Assembly (NCBI RefSeq): GCF_008831285.2
Contig: NC_045138.2
Coordinates: forward strand, 41,283,115-41,347,114
Reading direction: 5' to 3'
DNA: 64,000 nt
From: Nymphaea colorata
Taxonomy: Eukaryota > Streptophyta > Magnoliopsida > Nymphaeales > Nymphaeaceae
Shown here piece by piece: positions 49,365 through 61,691 of this stretch. The first letter of the stretch is position 1, and each line of letters opens with the position of its first letter. Made by a program: the position numbers and the translations under genes. The notes under the pieces are model-generated. The model did no database searches, was not told where the DNA came from, and saw only the letters and a list, made by a program, of their open reading frames with translations.

Positions 49365-49800
49365 CTCACTTCCCTCCGGATTACGTTTTCAAGACTAACA
49401 CTACTCTACTGCCCGCGTGGCCGCAGCGGCGGTGCCCTGCCAGCGGGAAGAGAGAACGCGGTGGTGTTCCTACAAGCAGCGAGCAAGCCCAACCGCTACA
49501 GGCGGTTTCTTTGTGGTGGTACGAGCACCCAGACTAATTGTTGGATTCCGCCGTCGAAAAAGTCCCGGTGAAATGCCTTATGTCTATTTCCAGAAACCTG
49601 CATTGAGTGGCAATTTTCGGTGGGGATAAGTTTCTGCTATCGTCTCACGATCGTACGCCACCGGTAAAATCTCATTCCGCACTGCTGACACTCGCTCCAC
49701 ATTCCGCATTCGGTGGCGAGAGGGACGATTGTTGGTCAATTACTGGGGGGGTTCTCTTCGTCTTTGATCCTGTGATGTGCTAGACCGTTACCACATTCCG

Positions 49801-49924
49801 GTAAGAACGATGGCGTCGATAAGCCCTAAGGCTTCTGTTCGCGTCGGAGTCCAGGCCGTGCTTTGCTAATGCCCGACCTCTGTTTCTCCCAGTTGTTTCC
49901 TTATATTTTTTTTTGCTTTAGCAG
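49801..49924 (+). other. Candidate leader intron or, if retained, a 19-codon upstream ORF (FTSHI4-like gene)
   Basis: A donor (TTCCG|GTAAGA) and a T-rich acceptor (GCTTTAGCAG|) bracket 124 bases in the 5' leader. Inside lies ATG at 49810 in a strong context (A at -3, G at +4) opening 19 codons to TAA at 49867-49869. Splicing would remove this ORF and retention would keep it ahead of the main start. Confidence 0.45.
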
Positions 49925-50034
49925 CGAAGAGTTTCTTCCCGCGCATTCTTAGGTTTTTCTTGGTTCGTTTTTCTACGCCTATAAGTCGGTGCCGATTCTT
50001 GCTGTCTTGATCGATTTGGTTAAATTGAGAACCG

Positions 50035-53000
50035 ATGGAGTTTTCAGTATCTGCTCACGGACCCACTCCTCTAGGGCCCACGTCTGTCGTTGGTCTGCCT
50101 CGGCGCCGTCTTTTGCTTGTTAGTTTGAAAAGAAACCAATCGGGCCTTTGCAATCGCCAGTTGCATAGAAGAAGACGCAGTGTAGTTCGTTCATCTCTCT
50201 CCAATGGCAGCAGAGACGACGAGACTAGCGAAAATGGCACAATTTTGTCCGGCTTTCTGTATTCTGCGTCTCGGGGGTCGCGACGGTTTTTCAATGGTTT
50301 TCGCGATCGGTTGGAGAAGGAAATTAGTTTCGATGTGGATCGAGTTTCTTCCCAGATGGAGAGTTTGACAGCTGGCGTTGGTGAAGCCCTAAGTAGAGGT
50401 CAAGCCGAACTTGATAAGTTGAGATTTGACTTGTTTCCGAGATTTGTTGATTGGAACCAGTGGGAGAATTGGAAGGTATTTAGTATTTTCTTATATGCCT
50501 GTGCTCAAGAATCTCTGTTACTTCACGTGTCCTGTAGTAATTTGGTTAAATTAATTACTACTTTTTTGTTGGGTCATAGATTAAGGCCTCTCCTGATTAT
50601 TTTGCACTTGCATGCCTATGATCAAGAATCTACGTGTCACTGGTTCAGTATTCGTATTTAGGTGGTTCTTAAACGAGTTAGCCTCCAATTCTGATGGTTA
50701 TATCGTTTTTCTGTCACGAGAAAAAAAAAAATGAATAACTGTAGAGTGTAGTTGGTACCACGTAGGCAGCGTCCAACACAAGCAGGTAAATCTGGAAGGG
50801 CAATGGGAACGAAACACCCGATGAAATGATATAATGAAATTAGTGCAAAAAGCCATGGCATTGTTTGCATATTTTTGGAGATTTGTAGTGACAGGAAAGG
50901 CTTGAAATGTCGTCAAATTTAGGATTGGTAAAACTATTCAAATAACAGGAGGAACGAAAATAGCACGTTGTAGTTTTCAAACTCAAAACCATAAGGCAGT
51001 GTTTACATGGAAACAAGGGATAAAATGAAAACTACTCAAAATTTCAAAGCATCCCAGTTGACAAAAAGTGGATTGAGCGGCACGATCAGAATAATATCAT
51101 CACTTAAAGTTATTTGTAAATGCAATGGTTTGTCCAATTGTCCTTGCATTACGTTAATGGTCTTTACGTGTCTAAAAGCTGAGGTCTTTTTTACTGTTCT
51201 AGACACATAGCCGATTGCTTGAAGAGTATTTCAAACTTTTGCGTAATTTTCTATCATTCTGGGATAAAATATATTTGGAAGAAGGACATAAAGGTACAAC
51301 TGAAACAGGTAATTTGTTTTCTCTTTTGTTTCCTGATCAGGAAGAGGGGCGGATTGAGGGGCTGGAAAGTATGTTACAGGAAAGGGACTTTTTTTTTTTA
51401 AATTTTCAGTTTTAATAAGGAAACTTGATTTTAGTGCGTTGAGAAAAGAAGAATATTTAGAAAAGGATGGTCCTGTTGCATTTTTAAAATTGTTTGTTCT
51501 ATGAACAATTTGATGTTTCCTTTTTTAGTTAGTTACTGGCTTACTGCTTTGCTTCTTGACATAGTTTGGTAAGCATCAGATACACCTGCAAGTAACACAA
51601 GATGCAGACACATAGGCAAACAGATATCTATGTATGTGCATGTATTTATGTATGTAGCACTTTTCACTGCATTCAAAAATGTCATTTGTTTCCAAACTCT
51701 TAACAATATTACATATAAACTTGCAAGCATAAATAATAGTTTAAAATAGTTAGATCTATATCATGCTTTTTATGAGAGATCACACACTACAGATCACATT
51801 TACATGGTCTAGTAAACTAAGTAATTCCTGGAATCTTCTAAAGAATGTCTACAAATTCCACACAGTTTCTCGTGCTTAACAAATTTAAAAGTACCCTTCA
51901 TTTTCTATTACTATGTTAAATTTATAAAGAAAACACTTGAAGATGCTTTGCAGTACAAAAGTATCGGCGAGAACTTTTTCTATTATTTTTGTGAGGGGCA
52001 ACCTTTACATGCAATAGTGCTATGCAGTTTCTAAAATTTCTGAGGCCAAAAGATGTGACGGACTTCTTGAGTATCATACAAATAAAATGCGAAGCACACA
52101 TATTTCTACTATAGAAATGTTAAGACTCATAAATGCCATTTGCTGATAAGCTTCCTTGTAAAAGCCTGTTGTTAGCTCCTCGAGTTTAGTCAGTCACTGA
52201 TTTTGCTATTTATTACAGTTTGATTTAGTGTTCCAACTCCCATACATTGCTGACTCGTGCCTTCAAATTATGCAGATTAAATAGTTATCCTGATCAATTT
52301 GAATTTTCAGGATCTCAAGAGTTGGAGCCCTAGGCGAATTGGGATCTTGATGTTGTATGTATTCGTTGTGGCATTCTCATTCCATAGAACTTACATGGCT
52401 TTGAGAATGCTAGACGGACACAAAAAAAAGACACAATCAGCGGAAGCTTACATGGAAGCATTGATACCTGAACCTTCCGAATATAATATCAGGAAGTAAG
52501 TTTGACATCTATGTAGCAATGAGTAGTTTTCGTCCTTTGTTTTTTTGGTTTGAGGCGATCTGCAAATGGTTTTTGTCATGAAGTTAGATTTTTTTCTATT
52601 GCTTTTCCTGTTCTCTTCTCATATTCTTTATGGTTGGTACTGTTGCTGATTTGTACTTTGTGAAACAAAGTACAGATTTTTAAACTAGTCCTCATAACAC
52701 TGAAAAACGGGTCAGGGCTGGACAGGTAAAACAACTACTAAGAAGATAACGGGCTAAAAGATTTATACTGATCCAGATTATGTGGTTCTATCCATCGTCA
52801 CAAAAAACTTTCTCGCTTTTTAAATGGCGATGTTTTTCTCTGCTATAATACTGCAAGCTTCAAAAAAATGGAAAAAAAGGGGGACATGGTAATTTTTTTA
52901 AAAATAAAAAACTGCAAATGTGGGAAAAATAAAATAAGTAAGAAACTCATAACAAGCATCAAGAAATAAGTATACTTGGAATCAGATAAAAACTAGAAAA

Positions 53001-56000
53001 TGAATACAAACAGTTTGGCATTAAAAAAACATGAAAAAATCAATAAAACAAAAAAACGTGTTTTTCTCTCTCTCTCTTTTTTTTTTCTGGTGTTTTTTTA
53101 AGTTTTAAACGGTTAATTTACTTATCGCGTTTTTTTTTAAACGCTTTTTTTGTGACTCTGGTCCTATCCAATAAAACCAAGTTCATACCTCTTCATTGTA
53201 CAGTGACTAGAAGCCCATAAATAGTTGCTAGATAGAGTTTTTCCTGTTTTTACTCTAACCATAATTTTAATCAACAACGAGTGTGCAATTGCAATCATAT
53301 TTAATGAGGTTATAACTTGTATCATTTTGAACTTATTGTTGGCCACGAGTTCTTTATCAGTTGCTTATCCTGTATTGCTATCTCTATATTTCTTATTCAT
53401 GCTATTGGCCTTGCTCACTTGATCTATATTGCCCTCACTTGATGTGATCGTTTATTGCACTAAGTGCATATTTGTAGGTTAGTCTTGATAATACTGAAAA
53501 ATGGGTCATGGGCCTTATGGCTGGAGAAGACAAAACAACCATTTGAAAAAACAGGCTAAAAGATTTATAATGGTTCTGATTATGTTGTCCTATCCAATAA
53601 TACTAAGTGCATACTTCTTTACTTGGCAGTGTTGGAAGTCTGTAATTAGTTGCTATACTGAGTTTTTCTATTTTTTACTCAAACTATAATTTTAATCACA
53701 GTAAATGTGCTGTTATGCACGTATTGTATGATGTTAAACCTTAACAAAATTGTGAACTTATTTTCAGCCGTGACTTGAGATATCTACCCGGAGTATGAGA
53801 TTCAATGGCTGAAGAATAGCTAAGAATCATCTTAGCATATTCTTATTATTGTTATCATTATTCTTTTAAACTCTATATTCTTTCCATGTGAACTTTTACT
53901 GCAGAGAAAACCCACATATGCTACTTTAAGCAACCACAGAGAGAAGTTTCTGGTCATGCAACATGTTCTACTGAATGCAATGGAACTGTTGAAATTTGAC
54001 TATGGTACTTACGTCTCCTAGTCGTGTTCTGCAGCTGCTGCTTTTTGGGGACTTGTTTTGATACTGTGGGGAATAAAAAATAGATCCTTCAAGGTGCTTG
54101 TTTGGGCTTGCAATCTAGTGATTGCAGGCAATGAAATTAAGATCATAAACAGGATATATTTCTCCAGGATCCTTGAAACACTCCTGTTACTTCTGGTACA
54201 TTTGAATAAAAAACTTTGCTGTGTTCTAGAAAAAACAAATGTCTTCATAATTTAATAATATCTATGGGAAGCTTTTCTTTCTTCTTCAGATGGAGTTGGG
54301 TGTCAAGTATCAATTGCAACAAATATTTAGATATTTGCTTTATGTTGCAGGTGTAACAGAAACCTTTAGTGGCCAAGCTTGACTTTTTATTCTTTTTCCT
54401 TACTCGCCTGCAACTCAATCATCAGCTTGTCTTGCTTTCTGGTTAGAGCATCAGATGTGGGCCAAACGGAAAATGAACTGTTGAATTGGGCTTCAAAGGA
54501 AAATGAAGATTATTTGGAACTTTCTTTTGCATCAGGATGTCCTTTTGTGGCCATTACAATTTTAGGAGATGGGATCAAAAGTGAATTGGATAGTGCAGTT
54601 GCATCTTTTGCTTCCTTATTGTGGTTTTTGAGATATACTGCTGTATTCGGTTATGGAACTTGTAGTGTGTGAATAACATCTTAGTTTAGAATGGTGTGAC
54701 GTACTATGTAGCTCAATTTTTTGGCTAACAGTTGGGACAAATGTTAGTTTAGGTGGTTACTCCAAACAGTTGGGACAAATGTATCAGAGTGCATTTTCTT
54801 CTGACCATAATTACCATATGGTTTTTTCCATATGTGAGTGAATATAAGTATCATATGATAGACGACCCATTAGCTGATGCAGGGGTCAGCTACTTTCTTG
54901 TGAAAGATAGAGCACCTTAGGGAGTTAATTGTATCAGGATAAATTGAAATAATTTTATATTGTATATTGCAGGATATGATTGGTATTCTAATAATGCAGG
55001 TTTAAAAAGAGTATGTGGAGGAAGTCCATGCCAAAAGGCCTGATAATAAAAAAGTATATAGAAGGTCCTGATGGCATACTTTTACGTGACAATGCATATG
55101 TTGGGGAGCTTGCGTGGGAAGAAGAGCCGGAGGCTAGCCCTGTAACCATTGCAGAAATAATTGATTCGGAGACAAACATGAAAGCAGAAAAAAAAGAAAT
55201 GTTAAAGGAAGAATTGTGCATTGGTTGGTTAAAGGATTTTATGTCCTCCCCCCCTTTTCCCCTTTGCTTATGATTTTCTTTTTTGCTAAATTATTGCTTG
55301 TTGATGGTTGCTTATGATTTTATTTTTTGCTAAACTATTACTTCATGCAGGATTAGCTATATGAACCTTGCATATTTTATTTAAATGTATTGACTGTCTA
55401 GGAACATTGATCTGATTTGGCAGAGGCCATACTTGGTTTACCATTTACCAACTACTGGAGTTATTTGCAGTTGAGAGTGGTACTTAGCTCCTATTAGGGT
55501 GATACTTTTCGCATTATACTTTGGTCTACGATAAGTTTTGCCCATTCGAGTGATTTTATGCTTGATGCTTAGTAAGCATGCTCCAAATTTGAACTCCCTA
55601 TTTGGATTTACCAATCTTATTACAAGTGAACTTGCTCATTTTTGTGGTCAATGGAACGTGGGTTCGTAGCAAAAGTAGAAGGTAAATGGGACATCATTTT
55701 AGTCTGGCACAAACACATGGATGTTGTCATGTTAAAAACAATGTTTCATGGGTTCATAATTTAAATGTGCCCACCTAGATACATTTGTTTTCGACCCTAA
55801 AGATATTTGTTCTGACCCAGGACAAATAAATGGCTGTTGTTATGTATTAAGTAATTCTACTTGACTTTCATGTCTAAACACATCCATCAACTATGTCACA
55901 ATGGTACGTGGATTATGGCATACCAGTTGTAACGCCTCAAATGTTTAGTCCCGTATTGAAGATTGTGAGAGATTTTCAAGGGCTTATAAAGAGGGTTATT

Positions 56001-59000
56001 AAATAGATGGTTGTCTTGGTTCCTAGCCTTTTTCAGGTTGGAGCTGAAACTGTTAGGAGGCGGGTTGGGATCCGTCGAACCAGGGGCCCGAGCCCAGGAG
56101 TGGGTCGGGTTGTTATACCAGTACCGGTATAGTGGTATGCCAATACTGGTACGGCGGTAAGACACTAGTATGTTTGGATCAGTTCTAGGTCAGAGTTGAT
56201 CCAAACCTTTTTTTTCATCTTTTTTTACATTTTAACCATATTTTTGTTAGTTTATTTATGTTTTATGGGATTGTATGTAGAAATTATGAAAGAAACTATT
56301 CAAAATGGTCTTAATAATGTGTTGTATGTATATATATATATATCTAGACACTTACACTTTTTTGCCATACCCCTAGACCAAGATTTTCTAAAATTGCCAT
56401 GTCCGCTTGCCCGTACCTATGTGACATGGCCATCAATGATTCAATATACCTTTATTTCCAAAACCTTATTTGTCTACTTTTTCACTTTCCACCAAGAAAA
56501 GAGGTAAGAAAGGCGAAACAGGAAAATTATCAACCTGTTATTTCTCCTACACCAATATTTGCCTCCTAGCCCAATTTAGCGGACATTTGGTTACTTAAGT
56601 TCCATAACATTCAAAACATTATTAGTAGGAGAATGAGGAGTTTGCCTGAATCTTTTCTTACCAATTGATGACTGCTTCCATCAAGAGGCATTTCTCATGT
56701 ACATTATAGTTTTTTCTTCACCTACATCTTTTGTTTCGGAAGAAAACCTAGTGAGATATAAGTAGCATGACAAAAACTCTGCCTAAAAGCTTGCACTGCA
56801 CATACTGAAACTTCATCAAAAGTTTGCTTAAAAGAGAAAAAGAAAAATTGTCCAATTCAAGTAACAGAAATTTCCAAGTATATGCTTGGCTCAAATATCC
56901 TGAATTAGTAATCAAGTACACCAAGTTAATGTTCAGATCCAAGTTTACCTTTGTACAATTTCTTGGTTTGACAACTTCTCCATGGTGTGTGTGGCAAGTT
57001 GGCAGCTATTGGTTTCTTTGGCAGTTTATGCATATCTGCTGCCTTGGTTGCCTACTGAATGAATCGTGCTTGCGTGTTGAATTGAAGAATGTAACATCTA
57101 TGCCTTGCCCCAACTGGTGCTACAATTTGCAAATATAAAGTATTTCTGATGCATATGAGTACATGTTTTTTACATTTTAGGAGATGATAAAAACAGACAA
57201 AGTACATGGCGCGAGAGGCTTGGAAAATGGAAAAAAGTTCTGGAAAACGAGAAGTTATCTGAGCAGCTTAGTTCATTAAATGCACAATATGTGGTCGATT
57301 TTGATATGCAAGAAGTTAAAAAGAGTCTTCGTGAAGAAGTGGCAGAAAAAGCTTCTGCTTCCCAAGGAGGTAGAGCTTTATGGATTTCCAAAAGATGGTG
57401 GCTCTATCGTCCAAAACTTCCTTATATGTTTTTCCTGGATAAGCTTAATTCTGCTGAGGTATAATTTTGTTGGATCATTATGCTAGTATGCTTGTTGAGA
57501 TGTGATTCAGCAGATTTATATACATGAAGTCCGTGAAATTGCTGGATTTCAATCATTTCATTCTTTTGTTGTGACTATCTTTTGGTTTTTTCCAACTGTA
57601 TTGTTTGATCTACATATTCACCCTTGAGTTTCCAATTTGGCAATCATTTTTTTGTGTTCAGGTTGCATCTATTGTCTTTACAGAGGATCTGAAGAAGATA
57701 TATGTAACCATGAAAGAGGGGTTCCCATTAGAATATGTTGTAAGTTCAAGAGAACATCCTTTCTTTGTACATCAACCTTTAACTAGAAAATGCTAACTTG
57801 CAGATTAAATGATTGAGGGTTGTGACAAATTCAATCTTATTAGGTTGATATACCTCTTGATCCTCACCTATTTGAGATGATCTCCTATTCTGGAGTTGAA
57901 GTTGATCTTCTCCAGAAAACTCAAATGCATTACATTATCCGAGTGGTGATTGCACTGGTTCCTGGTCTGCTAATTTTGTGGTTCATAAGAGAGGCTATGA
58001 TGCTTTTGCATATTACTTCACAGCGGTTTCTTTATAAAAAGCATCGCCAACTTCAGGATTTGGCATATGCCGAAAATTTTATTTTGGTATAACCTATCTC
58101 CGCTCCAGATGAATTATTAAATGTTATAGGCAGAGTAATTGATGTACTGGAACTCCTGTATCTGATGCTTTGTCATTTACCCAGCCTATTGAAGGTACTG
58201 ATGAAATGAAATCAATGTATCGAGAAGTGATATTAGGTGGTGATGTATGGGATCTTCTGGATGAGTTAATGATATACATGGGCAACCCATTGCAGTATTA
58301 CGAAAAGGAAGTGAAATTTGTTCGGGTAATGCTTTTTTACTTGTTCTCTGTCATTGACTCATTGGAACTGTTTTAGTCAAACAGTATATGCTGGGGTATG
58401 CTTTATCTTGAGAATTCATTTTCTTAAGTCTTCAGATTGTTTTCTTCTTTGGCAGGGGGTTCTTCTCTCTGGACCACCTGGGACAGGCAAAACTCTTTTT
58501 GCACGTACACTGTCCAAGGAAAGTGGGCTTCCTTTTGTCTTTGCTTCTGGTGCAGAGTTCAACAATAGTGAAAAAAGTGGTGCTGCAAGAATTAATGAGA
58601 TATTTTCCATGGCTCGGAGAAATGTAGGATTCTTTTGTCTTTATAGCTCAAGTTAGTGTTTTGTTTAATATTTGAAAAAATATTTATATTTTGTTTGGCA
58701 GTTCATTGTTATAGATTGCAAAGCCTTTTTTTGGCTTTTCTTTAGATGTTGAAGAGACTTGTTGATTGATCGGGTGGGAAACATTTTTCAATTCTGAAAT
58801 TTTCAGCTGCTAATGCTGAATTTTCAGTGTGTGCCATTTCAGTTGTTCAATTAGTCTTGGTTGTCAAACCATCGACCAGTCTGTCTGGCTAGGGGACTAG
58901 TCAGCCTAGTTGGTGCTCTGGTAAATAGGCACTGGCCTGAAAGTTGCTGGGGCCAAGGAGCGCGATTAGTCCATTGACTAGGTTGACTTATTGGTGGTTT

Positions 59001-61691
59001 GGGCCTAGACAATCAACATTGGGTTAGTTTCATTTTTTTTTTCTTACCTTGCTCAAAGAATAGACTACATTGGTTAATTTTGTTTTTTATTTTTTTAAAA
59101 CTTAGGCAAACTTTTATAAGGGCAAAAAAGTGTCAGAAAAGTTATGTGCTCCATATGATTTTACTTTTTCTGGATTTGTTCTCTCTCCCTCTCCCCCCTC
59201 CTTTTGTCTGTGGCTTCTAGATAAATATATTTCTGCATATATATGTGTAGATGTATTTATGTATGAATGTGTGTGTGTATCTGTATACAAACGGAAACCA
59301 AATTGTTATATGCTTGAGTAATCAAGTAACAGAGTCTGGGACTCATACTTCGTGAGAATCATATTCATGACTCATTGATGTGTCCTTTGGTGATATTGAT
59401 GGGCTGGCTGATCCGTTCCATATAAAGAAATTCTTATTCTTTGTTTGAATTAGATCTCAATTTTAGAAGATTCTCTATGTGTGTGTGTACGCATATGTAT
59501 GTATGTATGTATGTATGTAATCCGTGGGTGTGTATGCATGCTACTATTTTATCTGTCTGTAATGTGTCTGTCCAGGCTCCTTGTGTCAGATGTAAAGTTG
59601 ATCTTGTGCTAGTGTTGAAATATGCTGGCTAGGCTGTGCGTATATTTTCTGTTCAACTGATGCATGAGTTTTTTACTTGTCCAGGCTCCTTCATTTATCT
59701 TTATTGATGAAATTGATGCTATTGCTGGCCCACATGCAAGAAAGGATCCACGCAGACGTGCTACTTTTGAAGCACTGTTAACCCAACTTGATGGGGAGTA
59801 AGTGTTTCTTTTCTTTATCGTAGTTGTCATATCCATGGTGTTGTTTTTTAATATTCTGTAGATTAACTGTTATTCTCATGGATCACCATCCTATGGGAGC
59901 CTGATGTTCTTCTTCTATATTTACATGTTGCATATAGTTTGACTGACTAGTTTGCTAGTTTAAGGGATTTACCTCGTACTGTATAGTTGTTGAGTGCTTA
60001 GAATTCTTGATTAAATCATTGAAAATTTTGATGCTTTCTTCTGTTTGTCAAATAAGGATTTTTATGATAGGAGATGTGTTAAAATCCGAATCAACATCGT
60101 GTAGAATACATTCTCTATCTTCCTAATAATTTGGTCTGCAAATTATCTGCATCTGTAGTTCATTGTTTTGTCCTATATTTGGGTACAAGAATACTCCAGA
60201 TTTTATTCATTATTAATGTTGCATTGTTCTTATTTAATGCATATTGAAAATATGAAAATGTTACTATAAAGCATATTTGTCCACCACCATTGAAATAGCA
60301 TGTGTGGTCCTTTAAATGAAAGTGCTTCCATGTTACTATATCATATTTTGATGTCTTATCTGAAAGTGAGATTTATTTTATACTTTGAAATAATTCCCAA
60401 AACTTAATTCATCTTATACAAAAAGTTAATTGCTCTGTTCCTAAAAGAATTGAAAGAAGGTGGAAAATTGAAGGTAAGATGAAATGTTTGGCAGGTAATG
60501 TCTCTTCTTAATGCTTGCCTTTATGTTTAATATCCCCTTTGGAAAACCATACAGGTCATTCAAGAAACATGAATAGTTTTAAATTCTGTTTATAGGATCT
60601 GGTACTGATGGTTCAGTTTAGTCTAATCAAAAGGGTTCCCATCTCTGCAGTTAAATTTTCTCTAGTATCAAGAAATTAGCAGCTCTAAGTTAATCAGGAT
60701 TTAATTCTGCTATTGCTGTTTGCACCTTAAGATAAGCCTCCTTATGTGTAAACCTGAAGAGTTGTCTAAAAACAGTGATCTCTGCCTAAGGTGCTGTTAA
60801 GCTATGAAATGAGTGGTTTTACTGGACTTTTCCAAAAATTATCTGTTTGAAAACAAATTAGCTGAGGGTGTTACTTTGGCAGGAAAGAGAAAACTGGTGT
60901 CGATAGATTTTCTCTCCGGCAAGCTGTGATATTTATTTGTGCAACTAACCAGCCTGATCAACTGGATGCTGACTTTGTTCGTCCTGGACGAATAGATCGT
61001 CGACTTTACATTGGGATGCCAGATGCCAAACAGCGGGTGGACATTTTTGGAGTACATGGTGCTGGCAAGAAGTTCTCTAATGATGTAGACTTTGAGAAGG
61101 TGACTGTCTGTTGTCCTGGATTCGAACTAGGATGTTGCTTCTTTTTTTTCTGCATTTGGATAAATAATCATAGTTGATAACTGAGAAGGTAGTTGTGATT
61201 ATTGAGGACTTGAGGTGGTTGAAAGGAATTTATAATGGTCAATTGACGATCCAGATCCATACGTTACCAAGTCTGACCTATTTGAATCTGGCAGAATAGG
61301 ATTCAGATTTGGAGTGGATGCCACCAGGTGAAACTAAATGTGGATCTGTCTACCTTAGAGTCAGTCTCTCATATGTGGTTGGACTCCAGTCAGATTGTTC
61401 AAGGTTCATATGCGAATCTTGATACTGGGCAAAATAATTCAACCACTAGTTGACTCTGATCATTATTGCGGAATCTGGGTAGATGGGATTTGACTTGGTT
61501 AGATGTCTGACTTGAGTATGAAGATTCTGAATTGTTTACACTCTTGATGGACCAAAAGATGAGCCGAAATCTTCTATTGTTATATACATTCAATTTGTGC
61601 TGTTACATGTCTCTTGCAGCTTGTCTTTCGGACTGTTGGTTATTCTGGAGCTGATATTCGGAACCTTGTAAATGAGGCAGCAATAATGTCG
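50035..61691 (+). CDS. FTSHI4: FTSHI4-like inactive FtsH-type AAA-ATPase, chloroplast envelope; 5' part, 720 residues in window
   Basis: Eleven exons (50035-50475, 52311-52495, 55000-55223, 57181-57458, 57662-57739, 57844-58086, 58185-58325, 58456-58623, 59685-59797, 60883-61099, 61620-61691) join in phase. The N-terminus is Arg/Ser-rich, like a transit peptide. A membrane span lies at about 157-176 (IGILMLYVFVVAFSF) and a second at about 432-455 (VVIALVPGLLILWF). The AAA module starts near 495: Walker A GPPGTGKT (536-543), Walker B FIFIDEID, and a second region of homology with CATNQPDQLD and GRIDRR. Key ATPase residues are intact. In Arabidopsis, FTSHI4 joins FTSH12 and other FTSHI proteins in an inner-envelope complex linked to protein import and chloroplast development; its protease site is degenerate. 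That domain lies beyond the window, so inactivity cannot be checked here. The start is the first ATG in good context (CCGATGG) after the leader. Assignment to FTSHI4 rests on phrases such as GGDVWDLLDELMIYMGNP. Confidence 0.93.
52680..53700. repeat. Intronic direct duplication (about 220-bp unit), one copy split by an inserted element
   Basis: In FTSHI4-like intron 2, copy 2 (about 53480-53700) is continuous: ATACTGAAAAATGGGTCA, GGCTAAAAGATTTATA, GATTATGT, CCTATCCAATAATAC, then TAGTTGCTA, GAGTTTTTC and ATAATTTTAATCA. Copy 1 has the first half at 52690-52794 and the second half at 53160-53280, separated by a 365-bp insert. Confidence 0.8.
52795..53159 (-). mobile_element. MITE-like element with terminal inverted repeats and target-site duplication, copy 2
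   Basis: The insert has matching 11-bp terminal inverted repeats, GTCACAAAAAA at 52797-52807 and its complement at 53146-53156. It is flanked by GGTTCTATCCA (52784-52794) and GGTCCTATCCA (53160-53170), a direct repeat with one mismatch. The uninterrupted paralogous site near 53590 shows the empty target once. It encodes no protein. An 11-bp (possibly 9-11) target duplication suggests the Mutator-like superfamily, but this is inference. Relatives lie at 1798-2155 (opposite orientation) and 29260-29357. Confidence 0.8.
55264..55342. repeat. Short tandem duplication in FTSHI4-like intron 3
   Basis: Two copies, about 44 bases apart, read TTGCTTATGATTTT(C/A)TTTTTTGCTAAA(T/C)TATT(G/A)CTT. They follow shortly after exon 3. 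Confidence 0.85.
55928..56117 (+). mobile_element. Solo LTR of the TRIM family, with 5-bp target duplication
   Basis: These 190 bp begin TGTAACGCC and end GGTTGTTATA. They match the 190-bp LTR at 47267-47456 (opposite strand) along the full length, including TTTAGTC, ATTGAAGAT, CTTATAAAGAG, GGGTTGGGATCCG and GGGCCCGAGC. CCAGT flanks it exactly on both sides (55923-55927 and 56118-56122). The expected terminal CA has become TA. It lies in FTSHI4-like intron 3. Such solo LTRs arise by recombination between the two LTRs of a full element. Confidence 0.9.
58850..59025. repeat. Dispersed plant repeat with GACTAGTC-type motifs in FTSHI4-like intron 8
   Basis: Overlapping variants of CGACCAGTCTG, GACTAGTCAG and GACTAGGTTGACT recur within a GC-richer block inside an otherwise AT-rich intron. 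Such low-complexity palindromic text is common in plant intergenic repeats. No termini were resolved. Confidence 0.45.
59495..59521. repeat. (ATGT)n microsatellite in FTSHI4-like intron 8
   Basis: An ATGT/TATG tetranucleotide is repeated several times in tandem, shortly after a GTGTGTGTGT run. It is intronic. Confidence 0.8.

Noticed and set aside
49417-49629. Open frame in the FTSHI4-like leader
   Set aside because: It begins at GTG, not ATG, and lies in the untranslated leader downstream of the TATA box.
54379-54672. 97-codon open frame in FTSHI4-like intron 2
   Set aside because: FTSHI4 homology is continuous from exon 2 to exon 3 in phase without it. No matching splice borders or family.
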